From Streptomyces venezuelae (lineage in GTDB: Bacteria > Actinomycetota > Actinomycetes > Streptomycetales > Streptomycetaceae), in NCBI RefSeq assembly GCF_008642295.1, contig NZ_CP029190.1, positions 1,984,001-2,048,000 of the forward strand: a DNA stretch of 64,000 bases, in the 5' to 3' direction. The notes below the pieces were generated by a model. It was not told the origin of the DNA. It worked only from the letters and a program-made list of their open reading frames with translations, and made no database searches. Below are positions 25,048-34,586 of this stretch, piece by piece. Position 1 is the stretch's first letter, and each line of letters opens with the position of its first letter. A program made the translations under genes and the position numbers.

Positions 25048-26526
25048 TCACACCCTTTTCGGCGTGGCCTTCCCACCGGTCCCGCCGCTCCAGTCGGGGT
25101 GCCCGGGCATCGGCGGCGTCTTCTTCCCGTACAGCCAGGGCTGCAGGAAGGCGGTGAGGTCCCGTCCCGCCTCCTGGGAGGCCAGGCGTACGAAGTCCTC
25201 GGTGCCGGCCACGGAGTCCGCGTGCTCGGCGACCCAGCGGCGCTGGATCCGGTCGAAGGCGGCGCTGCCGATCTCCTGCCGCAGCGCGTACAGGACCAGG
25301 GCGGAGCCGTCGTACACCACCGGCCGGAACAGGCTGATCTTCTTGCCGGGCTCGGGGCCCTTGGGGGCGGCCGGCGGGCCGCCGGCCGCCCGCCACTGGT
25401 CGGAGCGCTGGTAGGCCTCCTTCATCCGGCGTTCCAGGGAGTACTTGCCGAGGCCGTCGGCGTAGAGGGCTTCGTACCAGGTGGCGTGTCCCTCGTTGAG
25501 CCACAGGTCGGACCAGGTGCGCGGGGTGACGCTGTCGCCGAACCACTGGTGGGCGAGTTCGTGGACCATGACGGCCTCGACGTACCACTCCGGGTAGCCG
25601 GCGCCGGTGAAGATGCCCCGTTCGAAGAGCGAGAGGGTCTGGGTCTCCAGCTCGAAGCCGGTGGTGGCGTCGGCGATCAGTACGCCGTAGGTCTCGAAGG
25701 GGTAGGGGCCGACCCGCTCCTCCATCCAGGCGAGGTGCCCGGGGGTCTTCTTCAGCCAGGGTTCCAGCCGCTCGCGGTCGGCGGCGGGGACCACGTCACG
25801 CAGCGGCAGCCCGTGCGGGCCGGTCCGGTGGACGACCGCGGAGGTGCCGATGGAGACCTGGGCCAGCTCGGTGGCCATGGGGTGCCGGGTCCGGTACGTC
25901 CAGGTGGTGGCGGCAGCGGCGGTTCCGGTGGCGACGCGGTGCGGCGCGGCGAGGGGCAGACCGTTGGCGACGGCGGTCTTCCCGTCCGGGGCGGTGATCC
26001 GGAAGGTGAAGTACGCCTTGTCGGCGGGGTGGTCGTTGCAGGGGAAGACGCGGTGGGCGGCGTCGGCCTGGTTGGCCATGGCGAGGCCGTCCTGGGTGGG
26101 GACCCAGCCGCCGTCCCCCCGGCCGCGCGGGTCGCTGGTGTGGCGGAGGGTGATGCGCAGGGGCGCGTTGTCGGCGACCGGGCGGGGCGGGGTGAGGACC
26201 AGGTCCTCCCCGGCGCTCACGAACTCTGCCGGAGCCCCGTTGACCTGGGCGGACTGCACGGTGCCGTGGGTGAAGTCCAGGTTGATGCGGTCGAGCTGCT
26301 GGAGGGTGCGGGCGTCGATGACGGTGACGGCGTCGAGCGGGGAGCGGTTGTCCTTGTAGGTGAGCGACAGGTCGTAGGAGAGGACGTCGTATCCGGGGTT
26401 TCCCAGCTCCGGGAAGAGCCGGTCGCCAATGCCGAGGGCCTGGGGCGGAGGTGCCACGGCGGCGACGAGGGAGAGGGAGGCCGTGGCGAGCAGGGCGGCG
26501 CGCAGGCGGGGGGAGGTGAGACGCAT
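25048..26526 (-). CDS. Secreted M1-family metallopeptidase (aminopeptidase N-like)
   Basis: A 492-aa exported zinc peptidase. An N-terminal signal (LRAALLATASLSLVAAVA) precedes the beta-rich domain (YDLSLTYKDN). The zinc site HELAHQWFGD is near residue 322, with the third ligand Glu in LWLNEGHATW 18 residues later and the substrate-binding Tyr region in RPVVYDGSALVLYAL. The GAMEN-type exopeptidase motif appears altered: the corresponding stretch is TTGFELETQTL, which suggests an M1 enzyme of the actinobacterial secreted group. It lies between rshA and hflX on the same strand, 521 nt-free of other genes but with separate spacing, so co-transcription is unclear. Confidence 0.9.
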   Translation of the reverse strand: MRLTSPRLRAALLATASLSLVAAVAPPPQALGIGDRLFPELGNPGYDVLSYDLSLTYKDNRSPLDAVTVIDARTLQQLDRINLDFTHGTVQSAQVNGAPAEFVSAGEDLVLTPPRPVADNAPLRITLRHTSDPRGRGDGGWVPTQDGLAMANQADAAHRVFPCNDHPADKAYFTFRITAPDGKTAVANGLPLAAPHRVATGTAAAATTWTYRTRHPMATELAQVSIGTSAVVHRTGPHGLPLRDVVPAADRERLEPWLKKTPGHLAWMEERVGPYPFETYGVLIADATTGFELETQTLSLFERGIFTGAGYPEWYVEAVMVHELAHQWFGDSVTPRTWSDLWLNEGHATWYEALYADGLGKYSLERRMKEAYQRSDQWRAAGGPPAAPKGPEPGKKISLFRPVVYDGSALVLYALRQEIGSAAFDRIQRRWVAEHADSVAGTEDFVRLASQEAGRDLTAFLQPWLYGKKTPPMPGHPDWSGGTGGKATPKRV

Positions 26527-26684
26527 CCCCTACGCGATACCAGTGCGGGCGGCGCGGGGCGGGACGGCGCGGCGGCCGGGGCGTGGGGCCCACCCGAACG
26601 GGGCGGCGGCGGGCCGCTGCGCGGAGCCCGCTGCCCGGCCCGGCCTCCCCGGCCTGCCCGGCCTGCTCGCGGCCCGGCCGGCCC

Positions 26685-28775
26685 TCAGGCCCGGCTGACG
26701 TCGTACACCCCCGGTACGTCGCGCATGGCCCGCATCAGGGCCGGCAGCAGGGTGGCGTCGGGGAGCTGGAGGGTGTACCGGTGCCGGACGCGCTGTTCGG
26801 TCGGGGGTTCCACGGTGGCGGAGACGATGTCGACGCCCTCGCGGGAGATGGCTTCGGTGAGGTCGGCCAGCAGATGGGGGCGGCCGAACGATTCGGCGAC
26901 CAGGGTGACCCGGCAGTCGGCGGTGGCCCGCCAGTGGACGGCGACGGAGGTGCGGCCGAGGGAGCGCATCCGGGCCACGGCCGGGCAGTGGATCCGGTGC
27001 ACGGTGACGGCCCCGCCGCGGACCACGAAGCCGGCGACGGAGTCCGGCGGGACCGGGGTGCAGCAGCCGGCCAGCCGGACGGGGGCGTCGGGCAGGTCGA
27101 CGACCGCGTTGCCGCCGCCACCGCGGGCTCCGACCACGGACAGCGGGGCCCGGGGGGCTGCCGGGTCGGTCCGGCCGCCGTCCGGATGGGACCGGAGCCA
27201 GCTGCCGATGGCGATCCGGGCGGCCGGGGTGCGGGCGTGGTCCAGCCAGTCGGGGGCGGGCCCGGAGGAGGCGTCCTGGGAGAGCAGCAGCTGCACGGTG
27301 TCCCCGTCGGCCAGCGGGCTGGCCAGGGAGGTCAGCCGCCCGTTGACGCGGGCGCCGATACAGCCGTGGGCGGCCTCGCCGTGCTGGGCGTAGGCCGCGT
27401 CGATACAGGTGGCGCCGGCCGGGAGGCCGAGCCGGCCGCCGCCGTCGGCGCGGAACACGGTGATCTCGCGGTCCTGGGCGAGTTCGGCGCGCAGCGAGCT
27501 CCAGAAGGTGTCGGCGTCGGGTGCGGACTGCTGCCAGTCGAGCAGCCGGGACAGCCAGCCGGGGCGGGTGGGGTCGGCCCGTTCCTCCTCGGCCTCCCCG
27601 CCGTCGGCGCCGGCCCCGGTGGCTGCGGTCTCCGGGAGGGCGTACGGGTTGCCGAGCGCGACCACGCCCGCCTCCGCGACCCGGTGCATCTGGCGGGTGC
27701 GGACGATGACCTCGGCGACCTCGCCGTCGGGGGTGGCGACGGCGGTGTGCAGCGATTGGTACAGGTTGAACTTGGGTACCGCGATGAAGTCCTTGAATTC
27801 GGAGACCACCGGGGTGAAGCAGGTGTGCAGTTCGCCGAGGGCGGCGTAGCAGTCGGCGTTCTCGCCGACCAGGACCAGCAGCCGTCCGAAGTCGGAGCCG
27901 CGCAGTTCGCCGCGTTTGCGGGCGATGCGGTGGATGGAGACGAAGTGCCGGGACCGGATGAGCACCTCGGCCTGGATGCCGGCCTCGCGCAGCACGGCCC
28001 GGATGGCGTCGGCGACGCGGGGCAGCGGGTCCTCTTCCCCTGCGTGGGCGGCGATGAGGGCGCGGGTGTGCTCGTACTCCTCCGGGTGCAGGATCGCGAA
28101 GACCAGGTCTTCCAGTTCCGATTTGAGGGCCTGGACGCCGAGCCGTTCGGCGAGCGGGATGAGGACGTCGCGGGTGACCCGGGCGATGCGGACCTGTTTT
28201 TCGGGGCGCATCACGCCGAGGGTGCGCATGTTGTGCAGCCGGTCGGCGAGCTTGATCGACATCACCCGGACGTCGTTGCCGGTGGCGACGAGCATCTTGC
28301 GGAAGGTTTCGGGCTCGGCTGCGGCCCCGTAGTCGACCTTTTCGAGTTTGGTGACGCCGTCGACAATGAAGCAGACCTCGTCGCCGAATTCGGCGCGTAC
28401 CTGATCGAGGGTCACCTCGGTGTCCTCCACGGTGTCGTGGAGGAGGGAGGCCGTCAGGGTGGTGGTCTCGGCGCCGAGTTCGGCGAGGATCAGGGTGACG
28501 GCGAGCGGGTGGGTGATGTAGGGCTCGCCGCTCTTGCGCATCTGGCCGCGGTGGGAGGACTCGGCGAGCATGTAGGCCCGGCGGAGCACGGACAGGTCCG
28601 CGTCGGGGTGGTGGGCGCGGTGTGCCTCGGCGACGTGGCTGATGGCGTCCGGGAGCCGGTCCCGGGGGGTCGGTCCCAGCAGGGCGGCACGCCCCAGCCT
28701 GCGCAGATCGAGGCGGGTGCGACCGCGTCTGCGGAGCTCAGGGCGTGCGTCGGGGTTCGTGGCCTCTGCACTCAT
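26685..28775 (-). CDS. rshA: RelA/SpoT homologue RshA, HD hydrolase intact, synthetase site degenerate
   Basis: A 696-aa long RSH protein. The HD domain is complete: SSHRGQMRKSGEPYITHP with His-75, LLHDTVEDT with His-113/Asp-114 and KLADRLHNMRTL with Asp-178. The synthetase domain (about residues 265-370) keeps KDFIAVPKFNLYQSLHT but the usual DDIYD stretch reads SDFGR and the EIQIRT region is EVIVRT with an altered follow-up. TGS, zinc-finger (RLAGCCTPVPPD) and ACT domains follow. ATG chosen for its GGAGGT site. Position upstream of dapF/hflX matches S. coelicolor rshA. I infer mainly (p)ppGpp hydrolysis; synthetase activity needs assay. Confidence 0.9.
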   Translation of the reverse strand: MSAEATNPDARPELRRRGRTRLDLRRLGRAALLGPTPRDRLPDAISHVAEAHRAHHPDADLSVLRRAYMLAESSHRGQMRKSGEPYITHPLAVTLILAELGAETTTLTASLLHDTVEDTEVTLDQVRAEFGDEVCFIVDGVTKLEKVDYGAAAEPETFRKMLVATGNDVRVMSIKLADRLHNMRTLGVMRPEKQVRIARVTRDVLIPLAERLGVQALKSELEDLVFAILHPEEYEHTRALIAAHAGEEDPLPRVADAIRAVLREAGIQAEVLIRSRHFVSIHRIARKRGELRGSDFGRLLVLVGENADCYAALGELHTCFTPVVSEFKDFIAVPKFNLYQSLHTAVATPDGEVAEVIVRTRQMHRVAEAGVVALGNPYALPETAATGAGADGGEAEEERADPTRPGWLSRLLDWQQSAPDADTFWSSLRAELAQDREITVFRADGGGRLGLPAGATCIDAAYAQHGEAAHGCIGARVNGRLTSLASPLADGDTVQLLLSQDASSGPAPDWLDHARTPAARIAIGSWLRSHPDGGRTDPAAPRAPLSVVGARGGGGNAVVDLPDAPVRLAGCCTPVPPDSVAGFVVRGGAVTVHRIHCPAVARMRSLGRTSVAVHWRATADCRVTLVAESFGRPHLLADLTEAISREGVDIVSATVEPPTEQRVRHRYTLQLPDATLLPALMRAMRDVPGVYDVSRA

Positions 28776-28915
28776 GGGCACCTCCGGCGGCTTCGACCGG
28801 CGGTGGTGGGCATGGGGTGAGCCCTCAGGGCCGGTGTCTGATGTTACCGACCCCACCACGTGGCGGAGTGCACCTCTCGCTGAGCGTGAAACGGATCACC
28901 CATGAGAGGGAATCT

Positions 28916-29788
28916 TCAGCCGAAAGCCGTTTCGGTGAGCCAGGCCGGATCGAACTCTCCGGCGGCGACGATCACGGCCGGTCCGGTCATCTCGACGGAG
29001 CCGTCGGGGGTCTCGGTGATGGTCAGGGTGCCGCCGAGGACGTCCACGGTGTACGTGACCGGTTCGCCGGTGACGGCGGGGTCGGCGCCGTCGCGGCGGG
29101 CGGTGGCGACGGCCACCGCGCAGGCGCCGGTGCCGCAGGAGCGGGTTTCGCCGGAGCCGCGCTCGTGGACGCGCATGGCGACGTGGCGGGGGCCGCGGTC
29201 GGCGACGAACTCGACGTTGACGCCGTCCGGGTAGGCGGCGGCGGGGGTGAAGGGCGGCGGCGCGTACAGGTCGCCGGCGTCGTCGAGGGTGTCGACGAAG
29301 GCGACGGCGTGCGGGTTGCCCATGTTGACGTTGCGGGCGGGCCAGCTGCGGTCGCCGACGGAGACGGTCACCTCGCCGGCGGGGAGCAGGGCGCGGCCCA
29401 TGGAGACGGTGACGGAGCCGTCCTTGTGGAGGTGGACCTGCTTGATGCCGCCGCGGGTGGCGACCGCCAGGTCACCGGGTTCGACGTGGCCGGCGTGCTG
29501 GAGGTAGCGGGCGAAGACGCGGACGCCGTTGCCGCACATCTCGGCGATGGAGCCGTCGCTGTTGCGGTAGTCCATGAACCATTCGGCCTCGCCGGCCATG
29601 GCCTTGGCCTCGGGGTGGGCGGCGGAGCGTACGACGTGCAGGATGCCGTCCGCGCCGAGGCCGGCCCGGCGGTCGCAGAGGCGGGCGACGGCGGGGGCGG
29701 GCAGGTCGAGGGCGTTGTCGGGGTCCGGGATGATCACGAAGTCGTTCTCGGTCCCGTGGCCCTTGAGGAAGGCGAGGCTGCTGGTCAC
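28916..29788 (-). CDS. dapF: Diaminopimelate epimerase
   Basis: DapF converts LL- to meso-diaminopimelate. In Streptomyces most peptidoglycan uses LL-DAP, so the enzyme mainly serves lysine synthesis (established knowledge). The 290-aa protein has both active-site Cys motifs: AEMCGNGVRVFARY near residue 90 and ETRSCGTGACAVA near residue 228, plus the substrate loops HGTENDFVII and RRAGLGADGI. Start is GTG. It stands alone between rshA and a small membrane protein on the same strand. Confidence 0.96.
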   Translation of the reverse strand: MTSSLAFLKGHGTENDFVIIPDPDNALDLPAPAVARLCDRRAGLGADGILHVVRSAAHPEAKAMAGEAEWFMDYRNSDGSIAEMCGNGVRVFARYLQHAGHVEPGDLAVATRGGIKQVHLHKDGSVTVSMGRALLPAGEVTVSVGDRSWPARNVNMGNPHAVAFVDTLDDAGDLYAPPPFTPAAAYPDGVNVEFVADRGPRHVAMRVHERGSGETRSCGTGACAVAVATARRDGADPAVTGEPVTYTVDVLGGTLTITETPDGSVEMTGPAVIVAAGEFDPAWLTETAFG

Positions 29789-29875
29789 GGCTTCATGGTA
29801 GCGACCACGGTGCCGGCTGTGGCCGGGCTCCGCCGCCGCGTCCCGCGCCGCCGGCCCCGCGGCCGTCTCAGTCGG

Positions 29876-30451
29876 CTATCTCAGCCGGGCCACTCGCCAG
29901 ACCGCGAGGGCGACCAGGGCCAGGGTGATCAGGGTGTAGAGGGCGATCACGCGCCAGTCGGAGCGGATGCCGGAGCCGCGGGCCGGGAGGCCGGGCCAGG
30001 TGTAGCCGACGCGGCGGGCGGCCATCATGCCCCAGCCGCCGGCGCAGGAGCTGATCAGGAGGCCGAGCATGGCGACCACCGCGCCGCCGTCGCCGAACTC
30101 GAAGGCGAGCGGGAAGGCGAACATCAGGGAGCCGGCGGCGGCCAGCATGACGATCGGGGCGAGCTGCCAGATCCGCAGGCGGCGCTGGGGGCGCAGCTCG
30201 ACCTCGACGGCGGGTCCGGAGGTCTCCTCGGAGCCGTCCGGGCTGTCCGGGCCGTCCGGGGTCAGCCGGGCGGGTTCGGCGGGCAGGCCCAGGCCGTCCT
30301 GGGCGCCTGCCGGATCCGACAGGTCCGGGTCACCCGCATCCGCCAGGTCGGGGTCGCCCGCATGCGCGAGGTCCACGTCCTGAACCATTGGGTCCGCTTC
30401 GCTCCGGGCGTCGCCCCGCCCGGTGTCGCGAGGGCCGGCCTCCATCGCCAC
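29876..30451 (-). CDS. Small membrane protein of unknown function, 191 aa
   Basis: I recognise no family. The N-terminal ~90 residues are acidic and low complexity, with the repeated element AGDPDL in LAHAGDPDLADAGDPDLSD. The C-terminal half has three hydrophobic helices (about residues 103-122, 127-147 and 170-187), the last followed by a short basic tail, so it is probably an integral membrane protein with a long cytoplasmic acidic arm. The GTG start is preceded by GGAGGG. It lies between miaA and dapF, all in the same direction. Confidence 0.65.
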   Translation of the reverse strand: MAMEAGPRDTGRGDARSEADPMVQDVDLAHAGDPDLADAGDPDLSDPAGAQDGLGLPAEPARLTPDGPDSPDGSEETSGPAVEVELRPQRRLRIWQLAPIVMLAAAGSLMFAFPLAFEFGDGGAVVAMLGLLISSCAGGWGMMAARRVGYTWPGLPARGSGIRSDWRVIALYTLITLALVALAVWRVARLR

Positions 30452-30576
30452 GTGCCCTCCCCACTCGGACTTCGTACGCTGCCGTTCACCGCCGGTGACT
30501 GCACCGTCGGAATTTGATGATGGCACGCCACGGGCCGCCCGACAGGCGTGCGGGGCGTCCCGATGCCATCACGTGA

Positions 30577-31515
30577 TCAGGCTGTAACCGCTCGTTCGAC
30601 CAACGACTGCGCGAGTCCGGCGAGTTCCCCGCGGTCGGCAGCGGCTCCGCTGAGCCAGTGGACGCGCGGGTCGCGGCGGAACCAGGAGTCCTGACGGCGC
30701 GCAAACCGCTTGGTGGCGCGCACGGTCTCGGCGCGCGCCTCCTCCTCCGTGCACTCCCCCGCGAACGCGGCCAGGATCTGCTGGTAGCCGAGCGCCCGGG
30801 AGGCGGTGACGCCCTCCCGCAGCCCCTGGGCCTCCAGCGTGCGCACCTCCTCGACCAGGCCGTCCTCCCACATCCGGTCGACGCGGCGGGCGATCCGCTC
30901 GTCGAGCTCCGGACGGGCGACGTCCACCCCGATCTGGACGCAGTCGTAGACGGATTCGTGGCCGGGCAGATTGGCGGTGAAGGGTCGGCCGGTGATCTCG
31001 ATGACCTCCAGGGCGCGGACGATCCGGCGGCCGTTGCTGGGCAGGATGGCCGTGCCCGCGGCCGGGTCGGCGGCGGCCAGGCGGGCGTGCAGGGCGCCGG
31101 GGCCGCGGATGGCGAGTTCCTCCTCCAGCCGGGCCCGGACGGCCGGGTCGGTGCCGGGAAACTCCATGGCGTCCAGGGCCCCGCGGACGTACAGGCCGGA
31201 GCCGCCGACCAGCACCGGGGTGCGGCCCTCGGCGAGCAGCTTGTCGATTTCGGCGCGGGCCAGCCGCTGGTACTCGGCGACGCTGGCGGTCTCGGTGACG
31301 TCCCAGATGTCGAGGAGGTGGTGCGGGACGCCGCCGCGTTCCTCGGTCGTCAGCTTGGCGGTGCCGATGTCCATCCCCCGGTAGAGCTGCATGGAGTCGG
31401 CGTTGACGACCTCGCCGTCGAAATGGCGGGCCAGGGCGACGCCCAGATCGGACTTTCCGGCTGCGGTGGGACCGACGACGGCGATGACCCGCGGGGCGGG
31501 GGCTGCACTTCTCAC
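30577..31515 (-). CDS. miaA: tRNA dimethylallyltransferase MiaA
   Basis: MiaA adds a dimethylallyl group to A37 of tRNAs reading UNN codons; MiaB then methylthiolates it. The P-loop AVVGPTAAGKSDL is near residue 14, followed by VNADSMQLYRGMDIGTAKL with catalytic Asp, HHLLDIWDV and the tRNA-interacting GGSGLYVRG. The C-terminal part shows RQDSWFRRDPRVHWL. At 312 aa the length is normal. GTG start. miaB lies 1.5 kb downstream in the same direction after intervening opposite-strand genes, so the two are not one operon. Confidence 0.96.
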   Translation of the reverse strand: MRSAAPAPRVIAVVGPTAAGKSDLGVALARHFDGEVVNADSMQLYRGMDIGTAKLTTEERGGVPHHLLDIWDVTETASVAEYQRLARAEIDKLLAEGRTPVLVGGSGLYVRGALDAMEFPGTDPAVRARLEEELAIRGPGALHARLAAADPAAGTAILPSNGRRIVRALEVIEITGRPFTANLPGHESVYDCVQIGVDVARPELDERIARRVDRMWEDGLVEEVRTLEAQGLREGVTASRALGYQQILAAFAGECTEEEARAETVRATKRFARRQDSWFRRDPRVHWLSGAAADRGELAGLAQSLVERAVTA

Positions 31516-31667
31516 CGGAACAGTCTCGCAAACCCGGCGACGGCTACCCGAACGAGTTACGTGACGGACCGTGCGCGAGGTCGTTGCCCTGGCGAGGTTC
31601 CGGCCGGCGCGACGCGCCGTGACCAGGGGGGAACTTCACCCGCACGAGTAACGTTGGAGGAGTAGAC

Positions 31668-31910
31668 ATGGGCGTCTTTGATCGGTTTCGTCGTCGTAAG
31701 GACGAGCCTTCGACCGAGGTGGCCGAGGTGGCCGAGGAGTCTGCGGCGGGTGCGGTGACCGCGGAGGCTCCGGAGACCGCTGAGGCGGAGTGCGGAGCGG
31801 AGACGAAGAGCGGAACCGGGCCGGCCGCCGCGGACGGAGTGGAGATCCCGAAGCAGCAGACCGCGGAGGCAGCCGCGGACAGCGAGGCCGGAGAAGGCGC
31901 CCGGAGGTAG
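31668..31910 (+). CDS. Small acidic hypothetical protein, 80 aa
   Basis: A short protein starting MGVFDRFRRRKDEPS: a small basic amphipathic head and then about 65 acidic, Ala/Glu-rich residues, probably disordered. A GGAGGAG site precedes the ATG. It ends 23 nt before the antitoxin-like gene, with a GGAGAAGG site in between, so the pair is probably co-transcribed. Function unknown. Confidence 0.65.
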   Translation: MGVFDRFRRRKDEPSTEVAEVAEESAAGAVTAEAPETAEAECGAETKSGTGPAAADGVEIPKQQTAEAAADSEAGEGARR

Positions 31911-31933
31911 CTACCACCAGGAGAAGGTGACCC

Positions 31934-32188
31934 ATGGGTCTGCTGGACAATCTGAAGGCCAAGCTCGGCCCGGCCAAGGACAAGGTCGGGGATCTCGCGC
32001 ACCAGCACGAGGGCCGGATCGGCCACGGGCTGGACAAGGTCGCCAAGGCCGTGGACTCGAAGACCAAGGGCAAGTACAGCGACCGAATCGAGACGGGCAC
32101 GAGCAAGGCGAAGGACGCCCTGGGCAAGATCGCGCACAAGGACGAGCCGGGCGGGCCCACCCCGCCGCCCGCGTCTCCGTCCTCCTGA
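31934..32188 (+). CDS. MT0933/Rv0909-like antitoxin family protein
   Basis: An 84-aa, Lys/Asp-rich helical protein: MGLLDNLKAKLGPAKDKV, GKYSDRIETGTSKAKDALGKIA. This matches the small actinobacterial MT0933-type antitoxin family (Rv0909 in M. tuberculosis), which there partners an SRPBCC-like toxin. No SRPBCC gene is adjacent here; the only neighbour is the 80-aa acidic protein. Whether it acts as an antitoxin is open. The ATG follows GGAGAAGG, and a terminator follows the gene. Confidence 0.75.
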   Translation: MGLLDNLKAKLGPAKDKVGDLAHQHEGRIGHGLDKVAKAVDSKTKGKYSDRIETGTSKAKDALGKIAHKDEPGGPTPPPASPSS

Positions 32189-32198
32189 CGCGGTCACC

Positions 32199-32235
32199 GG
32201 AAAGGGACGCGGGGCACTGCCCGGCGTCCCTTTCC
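32199..32235. terminator. Terminator after antitoxin-like gene
   Basis: A 12-bp perfect stem (GGAAAGGGACGC / GCGTCCCTTTCC) with a 13-nt loop that is itself partly self-complementary. It ends 11 nt before the convergent LigB-like gene and can serve both. Confidence 0.8.
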
Positions 32236-32246
32236 CGTGGCCCCGG

Positions 32247-32966
32247 TCAGGACCAGGCGGCGACGAAGTAGCCGACTCCGTAGGGCGCGTCCTCGTACAG
32301 CAGCCGGCCGTCCAGGCGGGCGCTGCGGGCGGCGCCGGCCAGTACCTGCCAGGGCGCCCGGCCGGCCGCCTTGAGTTCCTGTGCGAGTCCGGCATCGATC
32401 GCTTCGAGGGCCGGTACGTCCGCCGAGCCGAGGGCCCGGGCGGCGGCGTCGTCGAAGGCCGCGGCCCGGTCGTCCAGATAGCCGGGGGCCTTCAGGGTGC
32501 GGCAGGCACTGCCGTCGCCCAGCACCAGCATGGCCACCCGGTCGGCGGAGTCGCCGAGGTCGGCGCCGAGCGTGCCGCAGGCGTCGGGGTCGAGCCCCTC
32601 CGCGACGGCCACTCCGGCGATCGGGGCGGATTCCCAGCCGGCCTGCCGGAGCAGCCAGGCTCCGACGGCGAGGGAGGCCGGAAGCTCGTCCCCGGTGGCC
32701 TCCCCGCTCGGTTCGCCGGGGTCATTGCCCAGGGTGACGGTCAGGTCCACGCCGAATGCGGCGAAGGACCCGCGGGTTCCCTGGTCGTACCCGCCGCCCC
32801 GGGCGGCGGCTCCGACCACCACCAGGAGGTCGGGCCGGGAGGCGGCGAGCACGGCGAGCGCGTCCGAGCAGGCGGTGCGGGCATCGCGCAGCTCTTCGGC
32901 GGCCCCGGCGGCCACGGCCGGGACGAGCAGCGGCGGGGCGGGGCATACGGCGGCGGCTACGAGCAT
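32247..32966 (-). CDS. Class III extradiol dioxygenase subunit B-like (LigB-fold) protein
   Basis: A 239-aa soluble protein starting MLVAAAVCPAPPLLVP, the usual opening of actinobacterial LigB-like proteins, with PDLLVVVGAA and RVAMLVLGDGSACR giving the core strands. The metal-binding His residues of true extradiol dioxygenases are not evident; the second strand ends in GDGSA rather than GHS. It may therefore be a non-catalytic or altered member of the MEMO/LigB fold. It sits between the antitoxin-like gene and miaB in an arrangement I remember from Streptomyces. Confidence 0.75.
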   Translation of the reverse strand: MLVAAAVCPAPPLLVPAVAAGAAEELRDARTACSDALAVLAASRPDLLVVVGAAARGGGYDQGTRGSFAAFGVDLTVTLGNDPGEPSGEATGDELPASLAVGAWLLRQAGWESAPIAGVAVAEGLDPDACGTLGADLGDSADRVAMLVLGDGSACRTLKAPGYLDDRAAAFDDAAARALGSADVPALEAIDAGLAQELKAAGRAPWQVLAGAARSARLDGRLLYEDAPYGVGYFVAAWS

Positions 32967-33068
32967 GATCGCAGCCTAACCGCAGCCACCCGGCCCCGCG
33001 GAGCCCCGGCCCGCGGAGCCTTGCCCCCCCCCAGGGCCGGGCCGTACCGGCGGCGCGTCAGGGGCGCG

Positions 33069-34586
33069 TCAGGAAGGAAGGGCGCAGCCGCCCGTGGCCG
33101 CCGGGAGCGGGGCCGGAACGCCCAGCGTGGGGATGCCCAGCATGACGCCCTGCGGCTGCGCCGGGGCGGCGTTCCGCTTCTCCCAGGCGTCGCCCGCGCG
33201 GGTGCGGCGCACGGCCGTGGTCGGGCCCTCGGCCAGCAGGTGGTGCGGGGCGGCGTAGGTGATCTCGACGGTCACCACATCCCCCGGGCGGACCTCCGCA
33301 TCCGGCTTGGTGAAGTGCACCAGGCGGTTGTCGGGGGCGCGGCCGGAGAGGCGGTGGGTGGCGCCGTCCTTGCGGCCCTCGCCCTCCGCGACCATGACCT
33401 CCAGGGTGCGGCCGACCTGCTTCTTGTTCTCCTCCCAGGAGATCTCCTCCTGGAGGGCGACCAGGCGCATGTAGCGGTCCTGGACGACCTCCTTGGGGAT
33501 CTGCCCCTCCATGGTGGCCGCCGGGGTTCCGGGGCGCTTGGAGTACTGGAAGGTGAAGGCGTTGGCGAAGCGGGCCTCGCGGACCGTGTGCATGGTCTGC
33601 TGGAAGTCCTCCTCGGTCTCGCCGGGGAAGCCCACGATGATGTCGGTGGAGATGGCCGCGTGCGGGATGGCGGCGCGGACCTTCTCGATGATCCCGAGGA
33701 AGCGCTCCTGCCGGTAGGAGCGGCGCATCGCCTTGAGGATCGGGTCGGAGCCGGACTGCAGCGGCATGTGCAGCTGCGGCATCACGTTCGGGGTCTCGGC
33801 CATGGCCGCGATCACGTCGTCGGTGAAGTCGCGCGGGTGCGGGGAGGTGAAGCGGACCCGCTCCAGGCCCTCGATCTCGCCGCAGGCGCGCAGCAGCTTG
33901 CTGAAGGCCTCGCGGTCGCCGAGGTCGGAGCCGTACGCGTTGACGTTCTGGCCGAGCAGGGTGATCTCGGAGACGCCCTCGCCGACCAGCGCCTCGATCT
34001 CGGCGAGGATGTCGCCGGGACGACGGTCCTCCTCCTTGCCGCGCAGCGCCGGGACGATGCAGAAGGTGCAGGTGTTGTTGCAGCCGACGGAGATCGAGAC
34101 CCAGGCGGCGTAGGCGGACTCGCGCCGGGTGGGCAGGGTCGAGGGGAAGGCCTCCAGCGACTCGGCGATCTCGACCTGCGCCTCTTCCTGGACGCGGGCG
34201 CGCTCCAGCAGGACGGGCAGCTTGCCGATGTTGTGGGTGCCGAAGACCACGTCGACCCACGGGGCCTTCTCGACGATGGTCTCGCGGTCCTTCTGCGCCA
34301 GGCAGCCGCCGACGGCGATCTGCATGCCGGGGCGCCTGGTCTTCATCGGGGCGAGCCGGCCGAGGTTGCCGTACAGCTTGTTGTCGGCGTTTTCCCGGAC
34401 CGCGCAGGTGTTGAAGACGACGACGTCGGCGTCGCCGTCGGAGCCTTCGGGGGCGCGGACGTAGCCCGCGTCCTCCAGCAGACCGGAGAGCCGTTCGGAG
34501 TCGTGCACGTTCATCTGACACCCGTAGGTGCGGATCTCATAGCTCTTGTTCACGCCCACTGCCTGGCTCCGGTCGCTGCTGGTCAT
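33069..34586 (-). CDS. miaB: tRNA-2-methylthio-N6-dimethylallyladenosine synthase MiaB
   Basis: A radical-SAM methylthiotransferase that completes ms2i6A37 on tRNA. The N-terminal cluster Cys residues are in [30 protein letters not shown] and [11 protein letters not shown]. The radical-SAM motif [15 protein letters not shown] is near residue 180, followed by [11 protein letters not shown], and a TRAM domain ends near [13 protein letters not shown]. The product is 505 aa from the ATG giving [11 protein letters not shown]; the Shine-Dalgarno is weak. It is divergent from the TAXI gene at 34669. Confidence 0.96.
   Translation of the reverse strand: MTSSDRSQAVGVNKSYEIRTYGCQMNVHDSERLSGLLEDAGYVRAPEGSDGDADVVVFNTCAVRENADNKLYGNLGRLAPMKTRRPGMQIAVGGCLAQKDRETIVEKAPWVDVVFGTHNIGKLPVLLERARVQEEAQVEIAESLEAFPSTLPTRRESAYAAWVSISVGCNNTCTFCIVPALRGKEEDRRPGDILAEIEALVGEGVSEITLLGQNVNAYGSDLGDREAFSKLLRACGEIEGLERVRFTSPHPRDFTDDVIAAMAETPNVMPQLHMPLQSGSDPILKAMRRSYRQERFLGIIEKVRAAIPHAAISTDIIVGFPGETEEDFQQTMHTVREARFANAFTFQYSKRPGTPAATMEGQIPKEVVQDRYMRLVALQEEISWEENKKQVGRTLEVMVAEGEGRKDGATHRLSGRAPDNRLVHFTKPDAEVRPGDVVTVEITYAAPHHLLAEGPTTAVRRTRAGDAWEKRNAAPAQPQGVMLGIPTLGVPAPLPAATGGCALPS

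Noticed and set aside
31934..32188. Complete toxin-antitoxin system
   Set aside because: Only the antitoxin-like gene is recognisable; no toxin family is adjacent.
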